Shown here: positions 33,201 to 44,846 of the stretch, one piece after another | Layout: each line of letters begins with the position of its first letter | Numbering within the stretch: the stretch's first letter is position 1 | From: Spisula solida | Lineage: Eukaryota; Mollusca; Bivalvia; Venerida; Mactridae | Assembly (NCBI GenBank): GCA_947247005.1 | Contig: OX365945.1 | Span: forward strand, 32,790,551-32,854,550 | Reading direction: 5' to 3' | DNA: 64,000 nt | Notes under the pieces: model-generated | Database searches by the model: none | Told to the model about the DNA's origin: nothing | Seen by the model: the letters and a program-made list of their open reading frames with translations, nothing else | Translations under genes and position numbers: made by a program

Positions 33201-34799
33201 TGGTCTTGGTACACGTCTTTTGGCGTATCCTCTTCATTTGTTGTTTCCATATATTCGGATTTATTTTCGTCATCTTTTTGTGAAGTGGATAGATTGTCAG
33301 AATCTTTTTGTTGATTTTCATATTCTTGCCCGTTATTGTTCTCTTGTATTTCATCTGCAAGTTCATTATTATAGTACAGATCACCTTCATTTTCATTACC
33401 ATGTTCAGACACGTCAGGCTTTAACTCTCCTTTAGCATCATGTCGGTTTGCTTCATCGACATCCTCATTAACAGAAGCATCACTTAAGTCTTTATCTGTG
33501 TATTCGTTGATAGGATCCTTCGCGTCCTCGTTGCTTTCCTGTTCTTTTTTACTGTCTATTTCTTGCATTGCCATACCTGAACTGCTAACGTAATTAAAGT
33601 GTTCATTGAGCATATCATTGTACATATATAACACATTACAATCCACCATCCTAGTGTCCCTATTGTCAGCTGAATTCATAACCAATGCTTCGATGCTTTC
33701 TTTCAGCGACATTTGTTCATCACTCAGATCTGCATTGAATACGTCGGCTGTTATTATATTCAAGTACCAGATTCTTACATCACACAGCTTCTTTGCCCTG
33801 AAACATGTGGAATTGACAATAAATTAAAAAAATATGTGAAACAATTATGACTCATCTTGTGATGCGAATATGTTTTTCTATGGATTTCATGATCATTTGT
33901 ATCATAAAAACTCTGAACCAGGGGTGGTATTCAATATTGATCTTACTTGACTTAAGGAAAAGGACAACCAACCAGATCACGCCATATCAAACTGTTGGTT
34001 GGTAACAGGTGATATGATCGGCTATCCTTATTCTCTAATTAGGTAAGATCAATATTGAATACCACTATGAAAATCGTCTCTGAAACTCCAATGCCGACTG
34101 TTGTATTACAGCATTTAAAGGGACACGTGTTTAATTTTCGTGCATGCTTACATAAGGACGTATTGCTCAATCATCATAACCATTATTACGCTCTTGTTTA
34201 TAAATACATTCTATATTGTTATCGCAAACGGAGAGAACGCATTCACCAGTCAATGCTATAAGTTAGATAAATGAAATATCCATGTAACTTGATGTTTCGA
34301 ATGGGATTGTGCCCTGATTAATTAATGCACATACGTGTACGTATTTTATTTTATAAATGTCTTGCCACAACATCTATTTAGGAGTCTATATCCCAATCTT
34401 AGAGCAAAATATCTTGTTTTATAACCTGTACATTGCATGTTTCTCTTCCGATGGATCTATTAAAATCCGACTTAAGAAATACAATATCCTGCAGCCGAAG
34501 TGTCAAATGCACACATGTTGGTAATCTGCCTGTAGCAAACGTTCTCTAGGTATCCACGTCCCGAATCGGCAACACTTGATTAAGTGCATTACCCTAGCTT
34601 ATACCACCTTGGCCGATCTTTGTACATTTCAATCACAACTTAAATGGTCGTACATCTTCAAAACTAAAAGAAAACCGGTAGTTAATTTATAAAAAATGAC
34701 ATTTATTTACCTTGCATTTGTTAGAAACATCAGTAAAGTCACCACAATAAGCTGTAATGTTTGAATGTTCATCCCGGATGCTATACTTGTACATTTCAT
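26785..34799 (-). CDS. Secreted fibrinogen-related protein with giant acidic coiled-coil region (four exons)
   Basis: Exons are 34799-34711, 33797-29710, 28530-28342 and 27251-26785, joined at GT/AG sites with matching phases (split codons AG/G, G/AT, G/GT). The product is about 1610 residues. An in-frame TAA lies two codons before the start. A signal peptide is clear (LQLIVVTLLMFLTNA, residues 15-29). Residues about 60-540 are Asp/Glu/Asn-rich, about 550-750 form a coiled coil, and about 750-1390 are Lys/Glu/Asp/Thr-rich with internal repeats. The C-terminal 218 residues are a fibrinogen domain: PKDCYDYY, EVFCDMRKGGWTVIQRR, GEHWLGNDNIHLLT, a calcium-site-like DVDND, and a final MKIRP, with four cysteines for the two usual disulfides. 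Such proteins are often secreted lectins or immune factors in molluscs. The ligand here is unknown. The long N-terminal region is far larger than in ordinary family members. Confidence 0.92.
27387..28110 (+). mobile_element. Bivalve-type interspersed element in intron 3 (second copy)
   Basis: It starts TTAGCTCACTTGTCACAAAG with a hairpin (GTGACAGGATGAGC) and has the same aggtcaagttt / ggggtcaaaaactaggtca units as the element at 23922. It is more diverged and has no clear right end. It lies in the intron between the two fibrinogen-domain exons. Confidence 0.7.
28342..28530 (-). CDS. Exon 3: first part of fibrinogen domain
   Basis: 189 bp, entered through a TTTGTAG acceptor and left through a GGAG/GTACTT donor. 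It codes DCYDYYTRGDKRDGIYK through GGWTVIQRRQDG to YKKGFG. The acceptor and first codons are triplicated just upstream (28513-28672); only the copy used here stays open. Confidence 0.9.
28513..28672 (-). repeat. Triplicated splice acceptor of exon 3
   Basis: The segment TGTAGTAATCGTAACAATCT recurs at 28513, 28567 and 28628 (spacing 54 and 61 bp). On the minus strand each copy carries TTTGTAG followed by the first codons of exon 3. The two intronic copies would run into stops within a few codons if used. Confidence 0.85.
28673..29709 (-). other. Remainder of intron 2, no gene seen
   Basis: Intron between the giant exon and the fibrinogen exons. Around 29572-29635 is a copy of the short interspersed sequence TTCTGTGCTCGGCTGG...CTTTCCTGG, also present near 10600 (reversed) and 43610-43720. 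Confidence 0.6.
28735..28753. repeat. (TA)n microsatellite
   Basis: A pure TA run of about 19 bp in intron 2 of the fibrinogen-related gene. Confidence 0.9.
29710..33797 (-). CDS. Exon 2: acidic and coiled-coil region
   Basis: 4088 bp without a stop, from a TTTCAG acceptor to an AAAG/GTAAGC donor. It contains an Asp/Glu-rich first third, then the coiled coil (about 32240-31640, for example KLENHILKLENELLKMNK). A long Lys/Asp/Glu/Asn-rich tail follows, with diverged repeats such as NIMNNPDGIPEKIDK and NIMNNADDMPEKIDK (about 30450-30660). Two short stretches differ in composition: a hydrophobic one at about 32730-32800 and a Cys-containing one at about 31290-31430. They could be in-frame short introns. 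The many plus-strand open frames here are antisense shadows. Confidence 0.9.
33924..34065. mobile_element. MITE in intron 1 of the fibrinogen-related gene
   Basis: GTGGTATTCAATATTGATCT at the left is mirrored by AGATCAATATTGAATACCAC at the right, giving inverted repeats of about 25 bp around 142 bp. A partial relative (GGTATTCAATACCACTTGAC) lies near 35217. Confidence 0.8.
34711..34799 (-). CDS. Exon 1: signal peptide of the fibrinogen-related gene
   Basis: 89 bp, 29 codons plus AG, before a GTAAAT donor. A second Met at residue 10 (34772) is an alternative start that would give a more compact signal peptide. The hydrophobic core LIVVTLLMFL is followed by TNA, a plausible cleavage site. Confidence 0.85.
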
Positions 34800-35734
34800 G
34801 GTTTATTCTACGCTATCACACACTTCAACTCTCATTAAAGTTATCCAAATACTGTAGTTATAGTTTAATCCAGTTAATAACACCGTTCTTTTATCCAACT
34901 CCCGTAGATATAGTCAAGTATGAGTGAAGTTTCGTCAGAAAATATAAATAAAAGTTTTGCATCATTCGTGAGTACACGTCACATTCTATTTGACTGTCAC
35001 TCTTCTGTTCGATGTTTTGATATTTCATCAACGTGTCGACCCTATCAACGTGGCTTATGTTGCATTCTATGTTATCTCCGCCTATATTTACAAAAGAATC
35101 CATTTTGTATAGCATTGCGACATCTGGTACATTTTATTAGAACGTAATTGATTCAACGACTCCTTATCCATTTATTCAATAATCTGCAGTACGGTGTACG
35201 GTGACACCACGTTAGATTGGTATTCAATACCACTTGACTCAGCTAGGCGACATCTTGCTTGTTTTGTCTGATAAAGCGTTGCCTGGTTTTACTTTCAATA
35301 TTTGATTTATTTTATGTTAAGTATTTTAAACATTTATACAGTTGATATGTGTGTTTCTATGTATAGTGTGGTACATGTAAAATAGGACGGGCATTAATGA
35401 ATATTCCGTCCTTTTCCGTCGTCCATCTCATGTTTGATACATGTATTTAAATCTTAAGAAGTCAAAACGTTCTTACGGTACAAAAGCGGAAACAGGCGAA
35501 TAACATGTGTCGAATATTACGTATAGATATTGCACGATGAATACAAAACAATACGCATATTAATTAGGAATGTAATAGAAATGTCATCGTGATGCGAACT
35601 TCTCTATCGCCACTTTATTTTTCATTTAACTCACTTATTCTTCAACATATGTTTAATGCAATTCTGGAATTTCTTTAAGTGTCATAATATTTGAATGTTT
35701 CTATCTGTGATGCAAAAACGTGAGATCATAAAAG
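34800..35734. other. Presumed 5' flank of the fibrinogen-related gene
   Basis: Promoter and leader would be expected here, but I see no element that I can call with confidence. Two overlapping short open frames (34891-35115, 34920-35147) look like chance. Confidence 0.4.
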
Positions 35735-36170
35735 TACGATGACGAATACGCGAAAGTACGAACACGAAAACACGAAATTTAGTACGATGACGAACACGCG
35801 AACGTACGAACACGAAAACACGAAATTTAGTACGATGACGAAAACACGAAATTTAGTACGATGACGAAAACACGAAATTTAGTGCGATGACGAAAACACG
35901 AAATTTAGAACGATGACGAAAACACGAAATTTAGTACGATGACGAACACGCGAACGTACGAACACGAAAACACGAAATTAAGTACGATGACGAAAACACG
36001 AAATTTAGAACGATGACGAACACGCGAACGTACGAACACGAAAACACGAAATTTAGTACGATGACGAAAACACGAAATTTAGTACGATGACGAACACGCG
36101 AACGTACGAACACGAAAACACGTAATTTAGTACGATGAGGAAAACACGAAAGTACGATGACGAAAGCGCA
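35735..36170. repeat. Minisatellite with GACGAACACG / AAAACACGAAATTTAG units
   Basis: About 436 bp of tandem units alternating a short form (GATGACGAAAACACGAAATT) with a long form that adds CACGCGAACGTACGAACACG. The open frames in it (35931-36185 minus, 36135 plus) come from the repeat and are not genes. Confidence 0.9.
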
Positions 36171-37408
36171 GAAAAACGCATTCAATTAAATATGTATACA
36201 TGTATTTTGGATAGGGTTTGTCGAATCGTTAGGACCATGAGACCTACAAATGTAAGGCACTTCTTTCAGTTTGAGGAGTGTAATCATCGGTACCACAACA
36301 TGTCTGTAGAATATGTAGTATTCATGCACAACCGGTGCCGCAATGTTCTAATCAATATGGATACAATAGGAAATGGTGAATCTGATAGTGGACTGAGCAA
36401 CATTCTTCGAGAGTTTCATTGGGCGTAAAGGGTATCATGTGTTGTCCGTATTGTTTTACCCTTTTACATACGGTACCGGTTCATCACGACATCAATGTCA
36501 TCAGCTAAATGATCCCCATCAAATGTGCGAACAGCAGTTTGTGTTCTTTGATCTCTGATTGACTCGCTCATGGTTTTAAGTTAAAAGGTGGGTTTAAGTT
36601 TTCACTTACCATGATCGAATAAACATTTATAAGATTCAACTGGGTCGGTACATGTATTTACAAAATGTATTAAGAATCTAAGTGGAAAAATTTAATATTT
36701 CGATTTACTGAGTTGCGCATATTTTCAGCAAATTTAAGAATAACCCATGTTTCATGAATGATTATAGTAGATCTCTAAATAATGCGTACACACTATTTAA
36801 ACAATTAATAATCATGCTTGTATTATTTAGCTGATACACAAAAGGAAATTTTAAGATTTTAAGAAAATTCTTAGTTTTCTACTACCTACCTTGGTCTATT
36901 TTATTCATTTTTATAAATGTCAAATCAATATAATACAGGTAAACATATTATGTAGGTTTGTCACCAAATCCCGATATATGCTAGGCATTGTTCATTACAC
37001 ATAAAGGGAAGTCACTGCAGAGAGAAGTTTGCTGAAATGGTATTGGCTTAGATGCCTTGCTTGGCGATTTTCTAAATGTTAAGTTTCAGGACGGCATGCT
37101 AGTATTACCACAGGAACTTGCATGCAAGTACCTGTGGTATTACAAGCTCAGTTCCATACAATTGTATAATATCAGTGTAACTATTATGTTGTCCTTGGAC
37201 AATTGTCAAACCAGGTAAATATGATATGTACACATGAATTAGATATGTAAAGTACGGATAATTTGATACGATCCTCAACCTTCTATTAGCATCATTTAAC
37301 AGCTGATATATTCATGTATTGTCTATATTTATAACCCCGGTGGTATGTTATAATTGATTGCATGTAAACATATTCCATAATGTCGCTCGCGAACAGTATT
37401 TAAAGCAA
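36171..37408. other. No gene seen; one 42-bp palindrome
   Basis: AT-rich. At 37102-37143 GTATTACCACAGG...CCTGTGGTATTAC is a nearly perfect palindrome centred on TTGCATGCAA. The 97-codon plus frame ending at 36428 starts in the minisatellite and shows no known motif. Confidence 0.6.
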
Positions 37409-38060
37409 TTCGCTGGCTTATAATTAGAAGGTCGTAAGTACAAACTCAATATTTTGAGAAAACAGGAAATAACTGTCTAAAACCAATCTTTACTTAAATA
37501 AAAAATATACCAGATTTATATAGCGCCTTTTCCATGCGAACACACGTTCAAGGGCACTATAGTGTTGCAGCCACAAGGGCGCAGGTGCATCCTCTACCAG
37601 TGCAGATACAGCATAATCTAACCAGAGAGACAGATTGAGAGAAAGCCTTTGAAGGGAGAGAGAGACATTGGATACAGGCATGTCCGGCGCTGCAGAAGTG
37701 CGCCCAGCTCTTATTTCGAATAGACAGTCTGGTTCTTTAATGTGTCCGTTGTTTAGCACCGATACACAGCTTCCTGGCACATTTACCCCGATACTTTGCA
37801 TTACACACGTTAGATATAGCGGGAAATACTATAAATGTTTCAGAAATGTCAAGTTCTGATCCGGGGATTGAACCCACGGCCTCTGGGTTGACAGCCCAAT
37901 GCGTTACCGCTGAGCTAAATCCGCTTATGGAAAAACAAGCTTTTTTAACTTCAGTTTGGTCAACATGACCACTTCTGATTTTCATGAAAATAGGCTCATA
38001 AGAAGCGCCATGAGATGCAGATTTCAAATATGCACGAGTCTTATAAGGTCGTAAGTAGGA
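37409..38060. mobile_element. MITE (TTCGCTGGCTTA family) interrupted by a SINE
   Basis: The left end TTCGCTGGCTTATAATTAGAAG and internal words (GCTCATAAGAAGCG, CTTATAAGGTCGTAAGTA) match the MITE at 18621-18830. The copy is split by the tRNA-derived SINE at 37495-37925. CTTA on both sides of the SINE suggests a short target duplication. The right inverted end is decayed. Confidence 0.6.
37495..37925 (-). repeat. Full-length tRNA-derived SINE
   Basis: Read on the minus strand it begins GCGGATTTAGCTCAGCGGTA, then TTGGGCTGTCAACCCAGAGG (anticodon GTC, Asp-like) and GGGTTCAATCCCC, a good polymerase III A and B box pair. A body of about 360 bp follows and ends in an A/T-rich tail near 37495. The 3' acceptor strand does not pair with the first bases, so it is a SINE and not a tRNA gene. 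Confidence 0.75.
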
Positions 38061-38268
38061 CATTTTCAAATCGATATATCGAGTGTGGATAGACGTTGTT
38101 CCTTCAATATAGAAGAGCGTTTACAAGCACAATAATAATCATGCACAGAGTGGTCCTAAAAACATGTTCCACAAACAATGCGTAACAAAAAATTACTGTA
38201 TAAGATATTTAATTTTTAACTTTACACAATTAAAGCTAATACATGTAAAATTGTGTTAAACAAAACTT

Positions 38269-38405
38269 TTAACCATTATTTGAACAAACAACTTTACAAG
38301 AGGTGCACGAAGTGACCACAACATTTTTTTCCATACCGGCGTAAGACGATGTAGGAACAGTTTGCTCACAAACACTAGTCAGGTTCTCGGGCAGCGTGAG
38401 CATAA
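38269..38405 (-). CDS. Possible terminal exon of a small Cys-rich protein
   Basis: On the minus strand a frame just beside a MITE reads LPENLTSVCEQTVPTSSYAG, then VVTSCTSCKVVCSNNG and a stop. The spacing C-x2-C-x3-C near the end, followed by SNNG, recalls the last cysteines of Ly6/uPAR-type domains. No upstream exon was found in this window, and no clear acceptor can be named. It may equally be a chance frame. Confidence 0.22.
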
Positions 38406-38406
38406 T

Positions 38407-38605
38407 TATAGTCCAGTCAAGGTAAAAAACAGTGGCGCAGCGGTCGAGTCCACTATAACGGTGTAAAACCAATTATAAAGGCTTATACTGTACACACATC
38501 TATAATTTTAATGCTTAACTTATATACCTGTTTAGACAATGGTTGCTATCTTTTGTGTACACATAAACTGCAACGTCATTTTCTCAATATCCTGACTGGA
38601 CTGTA
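38407..38605. mobile_element. MITE, family TATAGTCCAGTCA, copy 2
   Basis: It has the same ends and interior as the element at 25598-25812, including GCGGTCGAGTCCACTATAAC. The two copies differ by scattered substitutions and small indels. Confidence 0.75.
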
Positions 38606-41340
38606 AGTTACAACTTACTATTACGCTTCTGTTAAAATTTACCCATGCTCCGGGGCAATCATGTTTTCTGCCTCATCGGTCATTTAAGAACGTTCTTTTC
38701 CAATGGCATTATTACTATGTATATGACTGCATCAACTGTTCCTGCATAAACTCATGATATAATTCACCGAATAATTCTTAAATTTACCTTTTAATTGAGA
38801 CTATGATTATCAATGTACGAATTAATTTCGCCAAGTTATAGCCCTTCAACAAACGGACATGTATTTTGAGACACCCTGTATATCAACTATATTTAAGGTT
38901 CATTCTAGGGGGCGAAAACGTGTTTTTTTCTTCAGTGATTTAAATACCCTTTTGGCAGAGAAACACATTAGTCTCATACATCATTTTGTAGCTTAAAGTT
39001 CAAATAATCTATATCAACAAGTGTTTTTGTAATATTCACTTGTTATAAAAATGTATTTATAAAAAGGAATTACAAAATAGGTATACATTTTTCAAAATGT
39101 CAGTCTCATTTATTGGGTAACAAAATGCTAGAAAAATTAGAAATTGTGGTTGTCAAATATTTGATCAAGGTCATGCCTGCCCATTTATTTTAATAAAAGC
39201 AGTCAAAATGCATTGATTTTGAACAATAAAATACATCAACATGAATTAAAATCTATCACATGTGTATGTGTGAAGGCCTACTTTTAATAAATCCTAAATA
39301 GTTTAGGGTACGGTGGACCTGACGGACCAGATAGTTATTGGTTTGTCTATAACCGATTTTATCGGGTCTATAAGACTTAAAACCCGATTATTTGTAAAAG
39401 TTTTAAGTTGCCTCGAAAGAACTGAAAAAGGTTTATGGAAAATTAATTAAAGCTTTAGTAAATCTTTCATTTATAAACATATTTAGTTAGATATTCCTTT
39501 CCACTGTATTTTATTTGTTTAATATATACCAAATAAATTGCTTATTTATCTATAGTCGTACTGGTCACTGGTAACGTTTGTACCGTCCGTTAGCCCGTTT
39601 CTTTTAACATGGAAAATGCTGTATTTGGTCAGTTTGTGTGTTAAAATGGTTAAATATTACTCAAAAACATATTTGCAGACGATAATATAGCATGGCAGTA
39701 ACCTCACACCATACATAAACTTACCGATCACGTTGTAACATTTTCCACGGACTATTCGTGTGGATTGAATATTTCTGACAGAATGTGTAATGACCGATTT
39801 TACACAAACTGTATGTGATCGAGAAACGATCCAGACAATCAAGTTACAAAACTGTGTTTGCAATGATTATACGAGCATAATTAACATAAGGATTATTTAA
39901 AAACGCATAGTACTTTTGTAATTTAACTAAAATAAAGTTTGACAGACAGCCTCGTAACACATATCAGATTATCAATTCGCTAACATGTGCAGCATGTGTT
40001 GAGATAGGAAAATGCTGATGTTGATGTTTCATTGGGACTTATATTAAACTGTTAAACCGTAAGTATCATATTGTATTCGATGTCATTATTTGTTATGAAC
40101 GGCACATTATGAACACCGTATCATATTGATTTCGTCGATAAACTGTCGCACTACTTTGGCGCATGAATATAAATTTGCTACACAGCGCGAAATTCGTAAA
40201 CAAACGAGATGAAAACAATAATAAATATTTGGATTTCATTATTATTATCGTAGGATCGTTTGTAAAGATGATAAATTATTAATGCAATAAAGTTCATTAT
40301 TCGATCTGGCTATCGATTATGTTGATTACTTTGTTTGAAAAACATGTTGCTGTACGTTTACTGTGGTGACAGGAGGGATCAAACATGGCGACTTCCTTGT
40401 CGAAATTACACATCAACATGAAGGTGTTTTTCTCGTAAACAAAACACCAACAGCTAATTTCAAGCCTGGCATGCCCTTGCGACGATTGATTATAAAGTAT
40501 ATTCAATGAGTTCGTATTATAAAATACAATAATGATAACGTTTGACATTTTGAAAAAAATGCTGTATTTTTCATTCAAAAATCGCCTTTATTTTAGTGCT
40601 AGCATTTGAATAAGGCGACTATATGGTACATTTCACATCACACGCAAGTGCTACAATGGTTTCCTATAATATATGATAAAATCAGATGACATACGCTGTT
40701 TGAAATAGTTTTTATCAAGTGTATGTTTTTCAAGCATTTTCAAGGGGTAGGATCTACCTTAATAAGGGATTATTTTGGGGAGAAAATAATAGAGAAAAAA
40801 ATCCAGACGAAAGGGAAAAATAATAACGGAAGAATAGAGAAAAATCCATTATACAAAAATCCATTTATCAATGGTTGTCAATTTTTTTTCTAATCCTTTT
40901 CCTCTGATATTAAATTTTGAAAATATAAAATACTCGGTGTGTTGTTTGTATTTTTTTGTAAAAGTTGGACATGGGGAGATTGTCTTTTATCAAAAACAGT
41001 CCACCATGTCCAGTTTATACGCGCATATCTCAGCGAAAAAGGGGAACACAAAGGTGGAATTTTGCATATAGACGGGGAAGGGATTACATTTTGTAATGGA
41101 CAAAGTAAAGGGTTTATCTTTGTTTAAAAATACCTATTTGGGGGTCGAAGTTTCAACGAACGCGTTTTTCTTGAAAAATCGCACACATTTTCCGTGATTT
41201 CTCGCTCAAAAAAACTGTTTTGTTCGGACACCGCAAAATGAATATTATCAATACAAGCAATACTTGCTTCCACTGGAAAGTGACGCGACGTTCGCTGCCA
41301 GCTGATTACGAAGTACGCATTATCGGGTTAAACGGTGTGA
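38606..41340. other. No gene seen
   Basis: 2.7 kb of AT-rich sequence. The 93-codon minus frame at 40297-40578 has several Cys but no recognisable domain and no convincing splice sites. The overlapping plus frames near 40871-41127 are also featureless. Confidence 0.5.
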
Positions 41341-41344
41341 CTAG

Positions 41345-41522
41345 GACTTTATAAGACTCACGCATATTTGAAATCTGCATTTCAATCGCGGCGCTTCTTA
41401 TGAGCCGATTTTCATGATAATCGGAAGTGGTCATGTTGACCAAACTGAAGTTTAAAAAGTTGGGTTTTTCCATAAGTAAAGAGTAGTTTTCAGTCAGTTG
41501 TTTAAGAAATAAAAATCTGTTC
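41345..41522. mobile_element. Left part of a TTCGCTGGCTTA-family MITE
   Basis: The words GACTCACGCATATTTGAAAT, CTTCTTATGAGCCGATTTTC and GTCATGTTGACCAAACTGAA match the family seen at 18621 and 37409. The matching end (TACTTACGACCTTCTCATTTTAAGCCAGCGAT, two pieces) lies at 42158-42189. The intervening 630 bp are later insertions, including the palindromic repeat arm at 41553-41590. Confidence 0.55.
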
Positions 41523-43979
41523 ACGTATTTGCCGGTGAATAAAACACGGGCAGGAGTTCGGATGCGGAAAATTTAATCACGAGTGCGTGTTTTATTCACC
41601 GACAAATACAAGAACAGAGTTTTTATTTCGATTCTAAATACGATAATATCCCGTACTATTTAACTGCGCGCATTCCATTTTCACCCATTTGACATTGAAC
41701 ATAATTCCACGCTGAAATTGAGTGGCTTATTAGCTGGTACAATTACCACCCTCGTTAATGTAAACGACCTTCGTAATTTTCTGAAGGAAATAACACTTTT
41801 TAAACATTGAAACAATTTCAATAACACGAGTTCAGGGTATCTATTTCATGAAATGAAAAATATAAATGAATTGATTATCAGAAGTTTTTATGAAACTTAG
41901 TTTCGAGAGTATATTGGAGTTTCTAAAAATAGATGCGTCATATCTGTAACACTGGATACTCGTGCAACTTGCATCGTTGAAATTTTTACTATAAAGTTTA
42001 CGTTCATTCATTCATGAATATGTCACGTGATACGGTGCGTAAATAATAACAGCCAGTTTGATAGGTATGTATTATTGTGGTAATAATACATGCCCTGGTT
42101 TGCCCTATGCGTATATGGATTAAACCGCAGATCGTGTTAGAATTCTTCTTTTCTTAAAATTTTGATTTTGTACTTACGACCTTCTCATTTTAAGCCAGCG
42201 ATTTGTTTTCCATATAACGTAGAAGATTGTGAATAACTCATCAAGACTTAGTATCACCTATTAAAGTGCGATTCATGCTCGCGTCTCGTTTTCTATCGAT
42301 AGTTTATATAGTCTGGTTCCCGGCGTACTTGGTTATAGTACGTCTGGCAACAACTACACATGGCCGCAGTCATAGTAAGAAGAAAGCAAATTAAGGTGTG
42401 AATAAAAAAATAATAAAACGTGTTACCAACATAATCCAAGTAAATAGTGTAATTTGATATTGAATGTTGTGTCTAAAACCGATAAGTTTGTTTGCATTTA
42501 ATTGAGCATTTACCTATAAATTAATGAACAATGAAGTTGCACCAATTCGGACGTTGTTACGCGTCCATTAAAAATTCGGATAGTAATTTTGTTATGTTTA
42601 TTTTTCATATATAATATAAAACAACTGTCTAAGTACATTCACTTAATTTGATTGCTTATAAATCAATATCAGGCGGAAACATGTCATTTATATCACGAAG
42701 TAGAAAAAATTAATGTGCGTTTTTATACATACACCCTAGATAATAAGAACATTTTTGTATTTCAATGCAATGTGTGCGTGTATACTGAAACTATACCAAT
42801 CTTCCCCCATACAAGGGTGTAGACATTTTAAGCACAAAAATCTGACAATAACAGTACATTTAATTTAAAGTATAGAATAGTAATTCTATTTGAAAAAAAT
42901 ATGATAGGTACTTCCGAGTAGTTTGAAAGATCGAGTTATTTAAATACATGTAGATCTACTAGTATGCGAAATAAATCCAATGGTAATTACATGTAATTTA
43001 CTTATGAATATAATCCGGCCGAGTCATCCATCCTCTAGTTACTACGGATGATAGCGGGTTATAAGGAACTGATACGAGTCAGCAACTCGAGAGTACGGAC
43101 CGTATGGCATACTAATGTGGAAATAAAAAGAATTTCTATCGGTTGGTACTGAATGCCACAGGGTAATACAAATTGATATCTAGCATCGTAGAACTATGGG
43201 ACTTATTCATGATCATGGTTTGTTACAGAGAGGTAGGTTTTGTATTACGACGGGTTGCTTTGACTGAGAGCGGACTTAATGAAATGTTACGTAATAAGGA
43301 TAGTCTGTATCCTGTGGTTCATTTAGATGTTTTAACGTATCTAACTTCGCATGATATGTCCAACCAATATATTAAGGTACCGGGCAGTTAGTGTACAGAT
43401 TCCTTGCTTGTACTCTTATATGATGGCCTCACACTTAAACGATGTCGCATAATAAAATGATACATGCATTATTATCTGCATTTATCACACACACCAGTGA
43501 CTTGTAACTTTAAACAGCCGCTAACTTGTTCATTCAGATTTTCGACAGCTTGGACATGGGAGGATCATAACTTGTTTAGTTGGGCATTGTGCCTTGTATG
43601 TTTTTTATGTTTTCTGTGCTCGGCTGTTTCATGTGAGCTTTGTGCTTGTGTGTTTTTATGATTTTTGTGCTCGGCTGGTAAAGCTAAGTGCTGACTTCCC
43701 TGTCTGATTTAATATTGTCTTTTGAGAACGGGTTACTACAGATAAATACACATTGGTACGGATAAAGAACGAATTGAATTAGGTAGGACTAGATTTTAAG
43801 AGTGCTGAGTGTGGCACTCATATTCAATAATTACATTTACACCTCATAAATAGTACAAAGTGGGAAAGAAAATTTATCAAATGATATTTTCAACACTCAT
43901 TAACTATATTTTACATTTTCCCCATCTAAATTTGCAATCTAGGACAAATAATAGCTCATTATATAACATTTTCAATATT

Positions 43980-44067
43980 TGAGTGCTGAGTGCTGAGTGC
44001 TGAGTGCTGAGTGCTGAGTGCTGAGTGCTGAGTGCTGAGTGCTGAGTGCTGAGTGCTGAGTGCTGAG
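43980..44067. repeat. (GTGCTGA)n microsatellite, long allele
   Basis: About 12 units of 7 bp, in copy 1 of the tandem duplication. Its open minus frames read repeating ALSTQHS and are not genes. Confidence 0.95.
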
Positions 44068-44324
44068 TGTAAGTATTGGTTGTAATCCCGGTCCCTGAAG
44101 TTCGTTTCCAGACTGACAAAGACGCATACATACGCATATTCAAACACAGTATTTAGTTCTTCAGATCAAAGTTAAAACATTTGTATACTTAATCGTATTT
44201 CAGACTCAGCTTCCTCAAATCCATTTTCCGTGCTTGCTTGTTTGTTTCAGAAGGTAGGCCATTCGTGGGAGATCTACTTTTTGTGTAAAACCCTTCTAGT
44301 TTGAACTGTTTAATAACCCAGTAT

Positions 44325-44812
44325 ATCTTCTTCTTCTTGGCCTCCGTCTTTCTAGGAAGATGATGGGTTGCACCAGGAAGGCCTATTTAAGACCTTTGGC
44401 AGTCGATGCAGACGAATACTGAGTCTGTGCACTGTAATGTGGCCTTTTTCCTAGCTCTCTTTACCCCACTACCTGTCTTCTGTCATTTTCATACATTTTC
44501 ACTCCTTTTTGGACGACACGTCCCCAGCTTGTTCTATCTTGGCCCAGGTACTCCCCTTTTTCAGAGTTGATGTGAGTGCTCTGCAGATAACGCTTGCACG
44601 TGTCTTTGTACCGAAGACTAGGACGACCTTGTGGACGAGATCTTTATTGTAGTTGGCCGTATAAGAGGTCTTTTGGAATCCTGCCTTTTCTCATACGACT
44701 CACATGACCCAGTCATTGATGACGTGGAGTAGATTGTGGTTGAGTGTGCCCTCTTTAGAAACTCAAAGTTTGTGACCTTGTCCTACCATGAAATCTTTAG
44801 GATTTTTCTGAA
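44325..44812 (-). pseudogene. LINE reverse transcriptase 3' fragment (copy 1)
   Basis: On the minus strand, across two frames, I read DKVTNFEFLKRAHS, then MRKGRIPKDLLYGQLQ, a broken GKRSRGRP-like stretch (QGRPSLRYKDTCKRYLQ) and GRVVQKGVKMYENDRRQ. The order DKVTN-x-E-x-L-x-RA, R-M-x-x-x-R-x-P-K-x-L-L-Y-G-Q-L, then R-x-K-D-x-x-K is the C-terminal region common to many animal non-LTR retrotransposon proteins. Stops interrupt it. It is a 5'-truncated dead copy. Confidence 0.72.
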
Positions 44813-44846
44813 GCTGCGCATGTGCAAAACATTTACCCAGTATATT

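Noticed and set aside
36135..36428. 97-codon plus-strand frame
   Set aside because: It begins inside a minisatellite and shows no motif, splice context or composition typical of a gene.
37858..37925. Functional tRNA-Asp gene
   Set aside because: Anticodon loop and promoter boxes are visible, but the acceptor strands do not pair, and a SINE body with an A/T-rich tail continues from it.
40297..40578. 93-codon minus-strand Cys-containing frame
   Set aside because: No domain, no signal peptide and no convincing splice acceptor; composition fits chance in AT-rich DNA.
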